A stretch of DNA of 64,000 nucleotides from Castellaniella sp036379515. Lineage in GTDB: Bacteria; Pseudomonadota; Gammaproteobacteria; Burkholderiales; Burkholderiaceae_B. Numbering within the stretch: the first letter of the stretch is position 1; every line of letters starts with the position of its first letter. Shown piece by piece: positions 19,193-28,038 of this stretch. Under the pieces are notes generated by a model. That model was not told where the DNA came from and ran no database searches. It saw nothing but the letters and a program-made list of their open reading frames with translations. Location: assembly GCF_036379515.1 (NCBI RefSeq), contig NZ_DASVGN010000003.1, positions 1 to 64,000 of the forward strand, in the 5' to 3' direction. The translations under genes were made by a program, and so were the position numbers.

Positions 19193-20115
19193 GAGTGTGA
19201 CTCCTCGAAGATCGATCGATGCTGCAGCGCACAACGTGCGGCCGCCAAATCCCAGGCGGCGCAACCTACCGTCTTGAACACGCAAGCGTCCAGGTCAGCA
19301 GGCCGTCGCTCCAGCAGGTCAGCCAGACCATGCACCGCCTGCCAGTCCACACCCGCCTGGAGATAATCGCCCGCTTCGTGGCGAGCCCCTTCCAGGTCAT
19401 CAACGTAAAGTGTGCTTCCTGCCAGCGTACGTGGCGCGATTTCAGCCAGGTCGGCGCGGTACGCACCGACCGCAATCACAAGGCGCTCGGCGCGAGCCGC
19501 CTCGTCGTAAACAGGCCTGGCGCTTGTCGTAGTCGTAATCACCAGATCGGTCGCAGATTCCACAGTATCCACCGGCTGCAGCCGTTTGTCGCCACAGGCC
19601 CGCACGAACTCGCGTGCCTTGGCCAGGGTATGGCCGATGATGTCGACCCGTGCGGCGGGGTAAAGCTCCAGCAAGGCCCGCGCGTGACCTCGGGCTTGCG
19701 TCCCAGTGCCATAAATCGCCGCATGCTGCGGCCCTTGTGGACATAAAAGGCTCAGTCCCAGCATGGACACTGCCACCGTGCGCCGCACGGTGACCGTCGG
19801 GCCGTCCAGCAACAGCTGCAAGCGCCCGGTTTCACTGTCATAGATCGAGACGATCCCATTGATGGTCGGCCAACCCCGCGCCTTGTTGGACGGAATGACG
19901 CTCACGAGCTTGTGAACTGCCACGTCGCTCCCTGTGGCAGGCATCGAGATGAGCGTCCCATCTGTTGAAAGCGGCAGTGCCTGGCGCGCAGGCGCGTGAA
20001 TCAAACCGGCTCTGACCTCGCGCGCGGCCTGTGCAATACCCTGCATCAGGGCTTCGTAGGGGAGCAAAGCCTCGGTATGAATGGCATCGAGCACGGTCAC
20101 AGGCTGGGCGATCAT
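19189..20115 (-). CDS. Ornithine cyclodeaminase / mu-crystallin family protein (possible cyclic-imine reductase)
   Basis: A 308-residue member of the OCD/mu-crystallin family. The Rossmann motif AAIYGTGTQARGHARAL (about residue 130) binds NAD(P), and the N-terminal half carries HKLVSVIPSNKARGWPTINGIV. Members include ornithine cyclodeaminase, alanine dehydrogenase and reductases of delta-1-pyrroline/piperideine-2-carboxylate; mammalian mu-crystallin is a ketimine reductase. The ATG at 20115 was chosen over the longer frame to 20205, which gives an atypical N-terminus. It overlaps the TPP-enzyme start (ATGA) and lies 34 nt after the regulator gene. With an amine oxidase and AmaB nearby, a piperideine-2-carboxylate reductase role is plausible but unproven. 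Confidence 0.82.
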   Translation of the reverse strand: MIAQPVTVLDAIHTEALLPYEALMQGIAQAAREVRAGLIHAPARQALPLSTDGTLISMPATGSDVAVHKLVSVIPSNKARGWPTINGIVSIYDSETGRLQLLLDGPTVTVRRTVAVSMLGLSLLCPQGPQHAAIYGTGTQARGHARALLELYPAARVDIIGHTLAKAREFVRACGDKRLQPVDTVESATDLVITTTTSARPVYDEAARAERLVIAVGAYRADLAEIAPRTLAGSTLYVDDLEGARHEAGDYLQAGVDWQAVHGLADLLERRPADLDACVFKTVGCAAWDLAAARCALQHRSIFEESHS

Positions 20116-20149
20116 GGCGGGCTTCCTTGGGGCTCGGTCATCAGTGGGC

Positions 20150-20764
20150 TCATTGCGACAGGCGGCTGACTTCAGGCGCCGTGCAGACCCAGAGGACCTC
20201 GGCATCCTCTTCGCTCAGGCTGATGACGCGATGGCGCATCCGGCTGTCAATGTAAAAGCTGTCGCCCGCGTGCAAGGCGGCCGGCTGGTAGAACTCGGTG
20301 TGCAGCTCGATGATGCCGGAGAGCACATACACGAGCTCTTCGCCTTCATGGCGGCTCCAGCCTTCGTCAGCCTCGAGGTGATGTGCCTTGATACGCGAGT
20401 GAAAAGGCATCATGCACTTGTTGGCCAACTGCGAGCACAGCAGGCGGTGGTGATAGAGCGGCGTATCGTGGATTTCACCGTGCCCGAAGCGCTCGATGCT
20501 GCATCGCCCCGCCCCCATGTGCGACTGCGCGGACACGAACAATTCGGCGACGTCGACCCCCAGGCCGTACGCCAGCCGCAAGAGCACGTCATACGTGGGC
20601 GAGACCTGCCCGTTTTCAATCTTCGAGAGCGTCGGAGTGGAAAGACCGCTGGCAGCACCGACCTGCCCCTGTGTCCAGCCACGTTGCAGCCGCAAAAAAC
20701 GGAGGCGTTCTGCCAGTGCAGACTTTTGTTCCAATGCGAGGGCATCACTCAGTTCTGTTTCCAC
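20150..20764 (-). CDS. XRE-family regulator with C-terminal cupin domain
   Basis: A 204-residue regulator. An N-terminal helix-turn-helix (RLRFLRLQRGWTQGQVG, then LSTPTLSKIENGQVSP, about residues 20-55) is followed by a cupin_2 sensory domain (HEGEELVYVLSGIIELH, then LHAGDSFYIDSRMRHRV). Proteins of this architecture commonly control amine, polyamine or amino-acid catabolic operons. The start is a GTG at 20764 with GGAG 5 nt upstream. It sits inside the operon, 27 nt after the FAD oxidase stop and 34 nt before the cyclodeaminase gene. The inverted repeat at 22063-22090 is its most likely operator. Confidence 0.9.
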   Translation of the reverse strand: METELSDALALEQKSALAERLRFLRLQRGWTQGQVGAASGLSTPTLSKIENGQVSPTYDVLLRLAYGLGVDVAELFVSAQSHMGAGRCSIERFGHGEIHDTPLYHHRLLCSQLANKCMMPFHSRIKAHHLEADEGWSRHEGEELVYVLSGIIELHTEFYQPAALHAGDSFYIDSRMRHRVISLSEEDAEVLWVCTAPEVSRLSQ

Positions 20765-20791
20765 GACGGCTCCACTCCGTTGTCTACAGGG

Positions 20792-21973
20792 TCACACCAC
20801 GTTCTTCTCGATGATGGGGTCATTGTCCAGAATGCGCCGCCAGCCCAGGCGGCTCAGGTCGAGCGTCTTGAACGCCCCATGTACGATGAGCTCGGAAAGC
20901 GCACGCCCGACGGCCGGTGATTGCTGCATGCCATGGCCGCTGAATCCGTTGGCGAAAAAGAGGTTGTCGATCGCCGGATGCAAGCCCACGATGACGTTGT
21001 GATCCACCAGATTCATGTCGTAGTGCCCCGCCCAGCTTCGGCCACTACGCAAAGCCTCAAAGGCCGGGACCCGGGCAGCCAGCGTGGGCCACAGAATTTC
21101 TTCGAACAGGCTGTACTGCACGTCGAAGTCGAACGACTCGGGGTCTTGGTCCTCGGGCGGCGCAATCCCCATGATGAAGCCGGTGCCTTCGGGACGGAAA
21201 TAAGCTCCCGTGGGATCGAAGACCATAGGGCACCCCGGCAAGGGCTGGGGACACTGCACATAAAAGACACTGCGCTTGCGCGCCTGAACCGGCAGATCTA
21301 TGCCCACCAGACGGGCCAGTGCCGGAGCCCCCGTGCCTGCACAATTGACCAGCGCGCCGCATCCGACCGTCTGACCATCATCCAGACGCACCGAACTGAC
21401 GTGACCCCGTTGATGATCGATTCCTACGACGCGACGAGGCATGTAGATGGCGCCCTGGGCAATCGCCTTGTGCCGCATGCCCTGCAGCATGCCATAAGCG
21501 TCCAGCCAGCCTTCGCCGCTCATGCCCAAGGCTCCGCCCGCAAGATCGTCGACCTGCATCCAGGGAAAACGGGCAGCCAGCTGAGCCGCATCCAGCAACG
21601 CAATGTCGGCTCCGAGGCTGCGCTGCAAAGCCTGGTTTTCATGCAAGGTGGGCATGCCATCAGGCGTGGCCAGCAACAGGTAACCGCCTTCATGAAACTC
21701 CGGATCGGGCCGCGAGCCCTCAACCGACATGGTTTCGCCGAAATGCCGCAGAAACTCGGTACCGAACAAAGACATGCGGATGTTTTCGGCAGTCGAGAAC
21801 TGATGCCGGATGGAAGCGGCCGACAGTGCCGTCGCGCAATGCTGGTAGCTTGGGTCAGGCTCCATGACAGCGACACGGCCCGAAAACGCAGAGTCACGGG
21901 TCAAGAAATAGGCTGCCGCACTTCCGACAGCAGCGCCCCCGGCAATCACCACATCGAAATGCTGCTGTCCCAT
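20792..21973 (-). CDS. FAD-dependent amino acid/amine oxidoreductase (DAO family)
   Basis: A 393-residue protein with an N-terminal dinucleotide-binding motif (FDVVIAGGAAVGSAAAYFL) and the C-terminal GFSGHGMQQSPAVGRALSELI segment seen in DadA/sarcosine oxidase-like DAO enzymes. Such enzymes oxidise a C-N bond and pass electrons to FAD. The frame is open to 22015, but the ATG at 21973 has an AGGTG just upstream. It is first in a minus-strand operon (oxidase, XRE-cupin, OCD, TPP enzyme, livHMGF, binding protein) and divergent from amaB. By position it resembles the pipecolate oxidase/AmaB pairing of pseudomonads, but its sequence is not diagnostic of AmaA. Confidence 0.82.
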   Translation of the reverse strand: MGQQHFDVVIAGGAAVGSAAAYFLTRDSAFSGRVAVMEPDPSYQHCATALSAASIRHQFSTAENIRMSLFGTEFLRHFGETMSVEGSRPDPEFHEGGYLLLATPDGMPTLHENQALQRSLGADIALLDAAQLAARFPWMQVDDLAGGALGMSGEGWLDAYGMLQGMRHKAIAQGAIYMPRRVVGIDHQRGHVSSVRLDDGQTVGCGALVNCAGTGAPALARLVGIDLPVQARKRSVFYVQCPQPLPGCPMVFDPTGAYFRPEGTGFIMGIAPPEDQDPESFDFDVQYSLFEEILWPTLAARVPAFEALRSGRSWAGHYDMNLVDHNVIVGLHPAIDNLFFANGFSGHGMQQSPAVGRALSELIVHGAFKTLDLSRLGWRRILDNDPIIEKNVV

Positions 21974-22062
21974 GTTCACCTGACCTTTCGCAGCCAACGG
22001 GCTGCCCTGTTTCATGTGTCACATCTTTGGAGCAGCCCTATTGTGAGAGTTATTTTTTCCTA

Positions 22063-22090
22063 TTTCTCTAAGTATTTTCCTGTAGAGAAA
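22063..22090. promoter_or_regulatory. Inverted repeat in the oxidase/amaB divergent promoter region, candidate operator
   Basis: TTTCTCTA (22063-22070) and its exact complement TAGAGAAA (22083-22090) are separated by 12 nt, so the half-site centres are 20 bp apart, two helical turns. The surrounding 22045-22100 is strikingly AT-rich for this genome. It is placed to control both the transporter operon and amaB. Regulator identity is inferred. Confidence 0.55.
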
Positions 22091-22165
22091 ATAATTTCTG
22101 GCATGACTCACGCATGATATGCTGACCTACGCCGTTGATCTTTCTAGCTTATGGAGCGTCTTCTG

Positions 22166-23671
22166 ATGGATATCAAAGAATTGCTGCAGTCGCTTGGTCT
22201 GGCAGGCTCTGTCACCACGGGAGGCAACCTCTCCGTCCACTCGCCCATTGACGGCGCACAGATTGCCGCCGTACACACCCACTCGCCGGCCGACGTTCAC
22301 TCATTGATCACCCAGGCACACGCGGCCTTCCTGCAGTGGCGCAACGTTCCGGCGCCCCGGCGTGGTCAGCTCGTGCGCATGCTTGGCGACGAACTCCGCG
22401 CCCAGAAGCAGGCGCTGGGTCGGCTGGTCTCGATCGAGGCAGGCAAGATCCCTGCCGAAGGCGAAGGTGAAGTCCAGGAAATGATCGACATCTGCGACTT
22501 TGCCGTCGGCCTTTCACGGCAGCTCTACGGTCGCACCATTGCCTCAGAACGGCCCGGGCACCACATGCTCGAAACCTGGCATCCGCTGGGTGTGGTAGGC
22601 ATCATCTCGGCATTCAACTTCCCCGTCGCCGTCTGGTCATGGAATGCAGCCATCGCGCTGGTCTGCGGAGACGCTCTGGTCTGGAAGCCTTCCGAAAAAA
22701 CTCCCCTGACGGCACTGGCCTGCCAGGTGATCTTCCGCCGCGTCTGCGAACGCTTTGGCAAAGAGGCCCCAGAGCACCTGCTGCAAGTCCTGATCGGGCA
22801 CCGCGAAACCGGCGAAGCCATGGTCGACGACCCAAAGGTGGCACTGGTGTCCGCCACGGGTTCTACCCGCATGGGACGCGCGGTCGGGCCGCGCGTGGCT
22901 CAGCGCTTTGGCCGCTGTCTGCTGGAGCTTGGTGGCAACAACGGCATCATCGTGGCGCCCTCCGCCGATCTGAACATGGCGACCCGAGGCATTCTGTTTG
23001 GTGCCATCGGCACCGCAGGCCAACGCTGCACCACAGCGCGGCGCATCATCGCGCACGAATCCATTGCCGACAACCTGGTGGCACGCCTGAAGAAAGCCTA
23101 CGCCAGCGCCAAGGTCGGGAACCCGCTGGAAGCGGGCACGCTCGTGGGCCCGCTCATCGACAAGGCCGCATTCGACAATATGCAGAAGGCCTTACAACAA
23201 GCCCGTGATGCGGGAGGTACCGTCACGGGCGGTGAGCGAACGCTGGCAGACCGCTACCCGAATGCCTGGTACGTCAACCCGGCCATCGCTGAAATGCCGC
23301 AACAGATCGAGCTGGTATGCAGCGAGACTTTCGCACCCATTCTGTACGTCATGCGCTACTCGAGCTTCGACGCGGCGCTTGAAATGCACAACGCGGTGCC
23401 ACAGGGCTTGTCTTCGGCCATCTTCACGACCGATCTGCGCGAATCCGAGACCTTCATCGGCGCCACCGGCTCAGACTGCGGGATTGCCAACGTCAACATT
23501 GGCACCTCGGGGGCAGAAATCGGGGGGGCCTTCGGGGGCGAGAAAGAAACCGGGGGCGGGCGGGAATCCGGGTCAGACGCCTGGAAGGCCTACATGCGCC
23601 GTGCCACCAACACGATCAACTACTCTCACGAGTTGCCGTTGGCCCAAGGCATCCACTTCGGCGACGACTGA
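22166..23671 (+). CDS. amaB: L-aminoadipate-semialdehyde dehydrogenase AmaB (ALDH7 family)
   Basis: A 501-residue aldehyde dehydrogenase oxidising alpha-aminoadipate semialdehyde (in equilibrium with piperideine-6-carboxylate) to aminoadipate, in the pipecolate branch of lysine catabolism. ALDH7 features are clear: TIASERPGHHMLETWHPLG, ISAFNFPVAVWSWN, catalytic Glu in LELGGNNG (about 254) and Cys in TAGQRC (about 288). The C-terminal half has EIGGAFGGEKETGGGRESG. An ATG exists at 22151, but the one at 22166 has GGAG 9 nt upstream. It is divergent from the FAD oxidase and ends at a bidirectional terminator-like hairpin. Confidence 0.92.
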   Translation: MDIKELLQSLGLAGSVTTGGNLSVHSPIDGAQIAAVHTHSPADVHSLITQAHAAFLQWRNVPAPRRGQLVRMLGDELRAQKQALGRLVSIEAGKIPAEGEGEVQEMIDICDFAVGLSRQLYGRTIASERPGHHMLETWHPLGVVGIISAFNFPVAVWSWNAAIALVCGDALVWKPSEKTPLTALACQVIFRRVCERFGKEAPEHLLQVLIGHRETGEAMVDDPKVALVSATGSTRMGRAVGPRVAQRFGRCLLELGGNNGIIVAPSADLNMATRGILFGAIGTAGQRCTTARRIIAHESIADNLVARLKKAYASAKVGNPLEAGTLVGPLIDKAAFDNMQKALQQARDAGGTVTGGERTLADRYPNAWYVNPAIAEMPQQIELVCSETFAPILYVMRYSSFDAALEMHNAVPQGLSSAIFTTDLRESETFIGATGSDCGIANVNIGTSGAEIGGAFGGEKETGGGRESGSDAWKAYMRRATNTINYSHELPLAQGIHFGDD

Positions 23672-23677
23672 CCGAAG

Positions 23678-23713
23678 AAGCGCTGCAGCAGCTCCAGAGC
23701 TGCCGCAGCGCTT
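23678..23713. terminator. Hairpin between convergent amaB and SDR genes
   Basis: AAGCGCTGC (23678-23686) pairs with GCAGCGCTT (23705-23713). The inner arms GCAGCTC/GAGCTGC extend the stem past one mismatch. Lying between two convergent stop codons, it can act on both strands. U-runs are absent. Confidence 0.6.
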
Positions 23714-23736
23714 ATGGGAACTGCCCTCGGCATTCT

Positions 23737-24441
23737 TCAAATATGGCGCATCAGGCCACCATCCACCCGCAGGTTCTGCCCTGTGATGTACCCGGCATCG
23801 TCCGATGCCAGGAACGCGACCGTGGCAGCGACTTCATCGGCACGACCATAGCGCTGCATGGGCACACTGACGCGCCGTTCTTCAGTCGCCGGCAGGCTGT
23901 CGATCCAGCCTGGCAGTACGTTGTTCATCCGCACATTGTCGGCTGCGTACGTATCGGCATACAGTTTGGCAAACGACGCCAGGCCAGCCCGAAAGACGCT
24001 GGACGCCGGGAATAGCGTAGAGGGTTCCTGCGCCCAGGCGGACGAAATATTGACAATGGAGCCTTTTTTCCGGGCCTGCATCAGCGGCGTCACGATGCGC
24101 GCAGCCCGGATCACGTTCATGAGATAGACCTCGGCCCCCAGATGCCAATCGTCATCCGACAGATCAAGCAACGCCCCACGCGGGCCATGCCCGGCACTGT
24201 TGACGAGCACATCCACGTGCCCCCACCGCTGCATGGCGTGGTCTGCCAAACTTTGGATGTCGGCGCTTGAGCGGTTGGTGCCGGTGACCCCGACGCCTCC
24301 GAGCTCTTTGGCGAGCGCCTCTCCCTTCCCGGAGGATGAAAGCACCCCGATTTCATATCCCGCTGCCGCGAGCTTACGGGCACAAGCAGCACCCATGCCG
24401 CTGCCGCCGCCCACTACCAGGGCCACTTGTCTGTCCTTCAT
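23737..24441 (-). CDS. SDR-family protein with atypical active site
   Basis: A 234-residue short-chain dehydrogenase fold: VVGGGSGMGAA for cofactor, NSAG, NISS (Ser about 134) and a C-terminal ASDDAGYITGQNLRVDGG. At the position of the catalytic Tyr-x-x-x-Lys the sequence reads SSVFR (residues 147-151), so both Tyr and Lys are replaced (Ser and Arg). The cofactor site looks intact, so it may bind NAD(P) with altered chemistry or act non-catalytically. Its ATG overlaps the soxG stop (ATGA), making it the fifth gene of the sarcosine-oxidase-like operon. Confidence 0.85.
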   Translation of the reverse strand: MKDRQVALVVGGGSGMGAACARKLAAAGYEIGVLSSSGKGEALAKELGGVGVTGTNRSSADIQSLADHAMQRWGHVDVLVNSAGHGPRGALLDLSDDDWHLGAEVYLMNVIRAARIVTPLMQARKKGSIVNISSAWAQEPSTLFPASSVFRAGLASFAKLYADTYAADNVRMNNVLPGWIDSLPATEERRVSVPMQRYGRADEVAATVAFLASDDAGYITGQNLRVDGGLMRHI

Positions 24442-25061
24442 GCCATCCCCCTGTCATCTTCAGCAATTTCGAGATATTCCCACATGGCGTCCTTCAGCAG
24501 GCGCGCGGTGACGTCTGCAAAGCTGCGCCGCACGATGATTTCCCAAACCTGTTCCTCGATCCGGTGAATCAGAATGTGTGCCTTGAAGTAATGACTCTGC
24601 GCACAGTCGCCCACAGGAAAAGCACGCGGATGAAGATCCAGAGGGCATCCTTTGTTGAGGACTTCAGCTGCACAAGGCCCCATCAGCTGGATGACCGAAA
24701 ACCCGCTGGATTGATCGGTCACCGCAAAAAACTGGCCTGCCAGATACTGCTCCAATGCATGCACCGTCGGTGCCGCATCGTTCGGACATTGCCTGGAACG
24801 CAGCATCCATTCGTCAGGCCCCAACCACAAAGCCAGCCAGTCGCTGCCTGCTGAAGTTGAATTCGCCCGAGTGGGCAGGCTGATGTCACAAGCTTCTTGA
24901 ACCGCCGTCTGAAACGCTGGCCGCGCCGGATCGCCGCGCAGATTGATCAGCGCAGGGAAACGCTGCTCCGACAACAGGATCTTTGACTGATCTCCTTCAA
25001 CGAGGGAGGCACCAGGCTGGTCAACCAAACCCACAAGCGCCGTTTGTTGATCACGCCACAT
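24438..25061 (-). CDS. soxG: Heterotetrameric sarcosine oxidase-like gamma subunit
   Basis: A 207-residue SoxG homologue. Family traits include LWLGPDEWMLRS, the DQSSGFSVIQLMGPCAAEVLNKGCPLDL region (GPCAAEVLNKGC visible) and FRxx-free HILIHRIEEQVWEIIVRRSFAD. Gamma resembles a shortened T-protein/YgfZ fold and is structural in known enzymes. The start overlaps the end of soxA by 11 nt and the stop overlaps the SDR start. Confident as a family member because it sits directly after soxA. Confidence 0.85.
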   Translation of the reverse strand: MWRDQQTALVGLVDQPGASLVEGDQSKILLSEQRFPALINLRGDPARPAFQTAVQEACDISLPTRANSTSAGSDWLALWLGPDEWMLRSRQCPNDAAPTVHALEQYLAGQFFAVTDQSSGFSVIQLMGPCAAEVLNKGCPLDLHPRAFPVGDCAQSHYFKAHILIHRIEEQVWEIIVRRSFADVTARLLKDAMWEYLEIAEDDRGMA

Positions 25062-28038
25062 CTTGTCGCACCCCCTCTGGGTCGTAGAACACCGTCCCCG
25101 CCACGCGCGCCTGCATGAACTGGCCCTCGCCTGTCACGACCGTCACGTCCTGGCCTACGCGATCGTGGCCGTCGACCAGGACTGCCAACGCTATCGAACG
25201 GCCTAGCACACCACTGTAATAGCTGGACGTCACGTGCCCCTGCATGGCAGCCAATGGCGCCGTGCTGGGCGCATTCAGGATCTGCGCTCCCTCGGGCAAG
25301 ACACATTGCGAGTCTGCTGCCAGCAGGCCCACCAGCTGCTTTCGGCCTGGGCCACCTGTGTATTCACGTTCAAGAGAGCGTTGGCCCAGACAATCCTTGG
25401 AAGCACTGACCATCTTGCCCAAGCCAATATCGGCTGGCGTCATGGAGCCGTCGGTATCCTGCCCGACAATGACATAGCCTTTTTCGGCGCGCAGCACATG
25501 CATCGCCTCGGTACCATAGGCAGCGATCTGGTAAGGCTCGCCCGCCGCCCACAAAAGATTCCAGATAAGTTGCCCTGCGTTGGCCGGTGCATACACCTCG
25601 AACGAGAGCTCGCCCGAAAAGCTGACTCTGAGCACCCGCACGGCCACGCCTGAGATCGTTCCTTCTCGGAAAGTCATGAACGGGAACGCATCCCCGTCGA
25701 ACTCGATGTCCTGACAGACCTGCTGCAAGACCTTGCGCGCGTCGGGCCCGGCCACCGTCGTGACGGCATAGTGATCGGTCAGCGAAGTGAGATAGACCTT
25801 CAGGTCTGGCCATTCTGTCTGCAACCAGCGCTCCAGCCAGTTCATGACACGCGCGGCCCCGCCCGAAGTCGTGGTCAGAACGAAGTGATCTTCGGCAAGC
25901 CGTATGCCCACGCCGTCGTCCAGGACCATGCCGTTCTCATCCAGCAAGAGGCCATAGCGGCAACTCCCTGGCTTGAGCTTGGTCCACGAATTGATATAGA
26001 CCCGATTGAGGAACTCGACGGCATCCGGGCCTCGGACATCGATCTTGCCCAAGGTGCTGTAATCCAGAAGCCCTACGTGCTCACGTACGGCGCGGCATTC
26101 GCGCAGCACGGCAGCACTCATGCCTTCACCAGGTGCGGGATAGTAATGCGCCCGTTTCCATTGCCCCACGTCTTCGAAAACGGCATGACGCTGCACATGC
26201 CAACCATACGTGCAGGTCTTGCGCACGGGATCGAAAAACTCGCCCAGCTCCCGGCCGGCCAGGGCACCAAAACTCACGGGGGTGTAATTGGGCCGGAAGG
26301 TCGTGGTGCCTGTCTCGGGAATGGATCTTCCCAAGGCTTGCGCCAGCACTGCCATCCCGTTGATGTTGCCCAGTTTGCCCTGATCGGTGCCAAAGCCCAT
26401 TGCGGTGTAGCGTTTGACGTGTTCTACATTGCGGTAACCTTCGCGCACCGCAAGATGAATGTCGGCCACCGTGACATCATTTTGAAAATCGATGAACTGC
26501 TTCGGGCCCCGGCTCGCTTCAGTGCCACTGAGCGTCTGCCATAGAGGTAACAACGGGCTCTCGTGAGGTGCTTCCACCCGCCACGGAACGGCTTGAGCGG
26601 CGGCGCCGGCTGCACGCCACCCCGCTTGCCACCCGTTTTCAAGGGCCGCTTGCAGTGAAAAATCTCCGTTGGCAGCCCCCACATTGCTTTGCATTTGTGC
26701 AGACGTCTCGGGCACGAAGCACGCGCGACCTTCACACCAACGCGATCGGCCCTGAGATTGCGCAAACAGATGGATGACCGGATTCCAGCCGCCCGATGTC
26801 GCAAGCAGATCACATTCCAGGGAATGCGGAATGGCAGCCCGGCTGGCCTTGTACCCGCACAGATCGACAGAGGCCACCCGCTTGCCACCCCGTGCCGAGC
26901 GCACAATCGCCTGATAAAGGATGGCAATGCCTTCAGCCTGCGCCTGCTGCGGCAAGGCGCCTTCGCTATGCACCCGGGGATCGACGACCGTCACGGTGGC
27001 ACCCGCACGGTGAAGATCCAGCGCCGTCCGGTACCCGCTGTCGTTGTTCGTGAAGACGACAGCCCTGCGGCCCGGCAACACCCCGTAGCGGTTGATATAG
27101 GTCGAGACCGCTGAGGCCAGCAGTACGCCAGGTAGATCATTGTTGCCAAAGACCAGGGGGCGCTCGATGGCCCCTGTGGCCAACACGACGTGTCGCGCGC
27201 GAATCTTCAGCAGACGTTCGCGGACCCCATGGCGATTGGCAAGCGCCAAGTGGTCCGTACAACGCTCGCAGGCCGTCACCAGATTGGAATCGTGATAACC
27301 AAACGCAGTCGTGCGCAGCCGGACCTGAACCTCTGGCAAGGTACGTAACTCGGCCAGGACCTGCGCAACCCAGTCGACTGCCGGCTGACCGTCGATGAGA
27401 TCGGCTGCCCCAAGCAGGCTACCTCCGGCTTCAGGCTGATTGTCGACCAGCAACACGCGAGCCCCCGCCCTTCCCGCGGCCAGGGCAGCCGACAAGCCGG
27501 CCGGCCCTGCCCCCACCACCAGTACGTCGCAATGCACGTAGCTTTTTTCATAGCGATCGGGATCGCGTTCGACCGGCGCGGTGCCAAGCCCCGCGGCATC
27601 GCGAATCCGCTCTTCGTAGTGCTTGCGCCACCAGCTGCGGGGCCACATGAAGGTCTTGTAATAGAAGCCCGCTGGGATGAAGCGGCCCAGGCGATGCATG
27701 AATGCCAGGCGATCGTGTTCCAGATCCGGCTTGGCGTTGACGCTCGTGGCCGACAAGCCCTCGTAGAGTTCGACCTCGGTTGCGCGCGCGTTGGGAATGG
27801 TCCACGGACCGGTTTCGAGCTGTACCAGCGCATTGGGTTCTTCGACCCCCGCGCTCAAGATGCCGCGCGGCCGGTGATACTTGAAGCTGCGCGCCACAAA
27901 GTGCACGCCGTTGGCCAGCAAAGCCGAGGCCAACGTATCCCCAGCGAACCCTTCATAGGGCCGGCTGTTGAACTGAAATCGGACGATGGCACCGCGCTGA
28001 ACCCGGCCACCAGACGGCAATCGACACACCTGACTCAT
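25051..28038 (-). CDS. soxA: Heterotetrameric sarcosine oxidase-like alpha subunit
   Basis: A 995-residue SoxA homologue. An N-terminal ferredoxin-fold region lacks the Fe-S cysteines. A dinucleotide domain follows (CDVLVVGAGPAGLSAALAAG, about residue 170), with a second Rossmann part (GVLPGRRAVVFTNNDSGYRTA). The C-terminal ~380 residues form a T-protein/GcvT-like tetrahydrofolate-binding domain (GLLDYSTLGKIDVRGPDAVEFLNR as LLDYSTLGKIDVRG). Known enzymes oxidise N-methyl or secondary amino acids and hand the carbon unit to folate. The ATG overlaps the soxD stop. The true substrate is unknown because no one-carbon gene lies alongside. Confidence 0.92.
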   Translation of the reverse strand: MSQVCRLPSGGRVQRGAIVRFQFNSRPYEGFAGDTLASALLANGVHFVARSFKYHRPRGILSAGVEEPNALVQLETGPWTIPNARATEVELYEGLSATSVNAKPDLEHDRLAFMHRLGRFIPAGFYYKTFMWPRSWWRKHYEERIRDAAGLGTAPVERDPDRYEKSYVHCDVLVVGAGPAGLSAALAAGRAGARVLLVDNQPEAGGSLLGAADLIDGQPAVDWVAQVLAELRTLPEVQVRLRTTAFGYHDSNLVTACERCTDHLALANRHGVRERLLKIRARHVVLATGAIERPLVFGNNDLPGVLLASAVSTYINRYGVLPGRRAVVFTNNDSGYRTALDLHRAGATVTVVDPRVHSEGALPQQAQAEGIAILYQAIVRSARGGKRVASVDLCGYKASRAAIPHSLECDLLATSGGWNPVIHLFAQSQGRSRWCEGRACFVPETSAQMQSNVGAANGDFSLQAALENGWQAGWRAAGAAAQAVPWRVEAPHESPLLPLWQTLSGTEASRGPKQFIDFQNDVTVADIHLAVREGYRNVEHVKRYTAMGFGTDQGKLGNINGMAVLAQALGRSIPETGTTTFRPNYTPVSFGALAGRELGEFFDPVRKTCTYGWHVQRHAVFEDVGQWKRAHYYPAPGEGMSAAVLRECRAVREHVGLLDYSTLGKIDVRGPDAVEFLNRVYINSWTKLKPGSCRYGLLLDENGMVLDDGVGIRLAEDHFVLTTTSGGAARVMNWLERWLQTEWPDLKVYLTSLTDHYAVTTVAGPDARKVLQQVCQDIEFDGDAFPFMTFREGTISGVAVRVLRVSFSGELSFEVYAPANAGQLIWNLLWAAGEPYQIAAYGTEAMHVLRAEKGYVIVGQDTDGSMTPADIGLGKMVSASKDCLGQRSLEREYTGGPGRKQLVGLLAADSQCVLPEGAQILNAPSTAPLAAMQGHVTSSYYSGVLGRSIALAVLVDGHDRVGQDVTVVTGEGQFMQARVAGTVFYDPEGVRQDVA

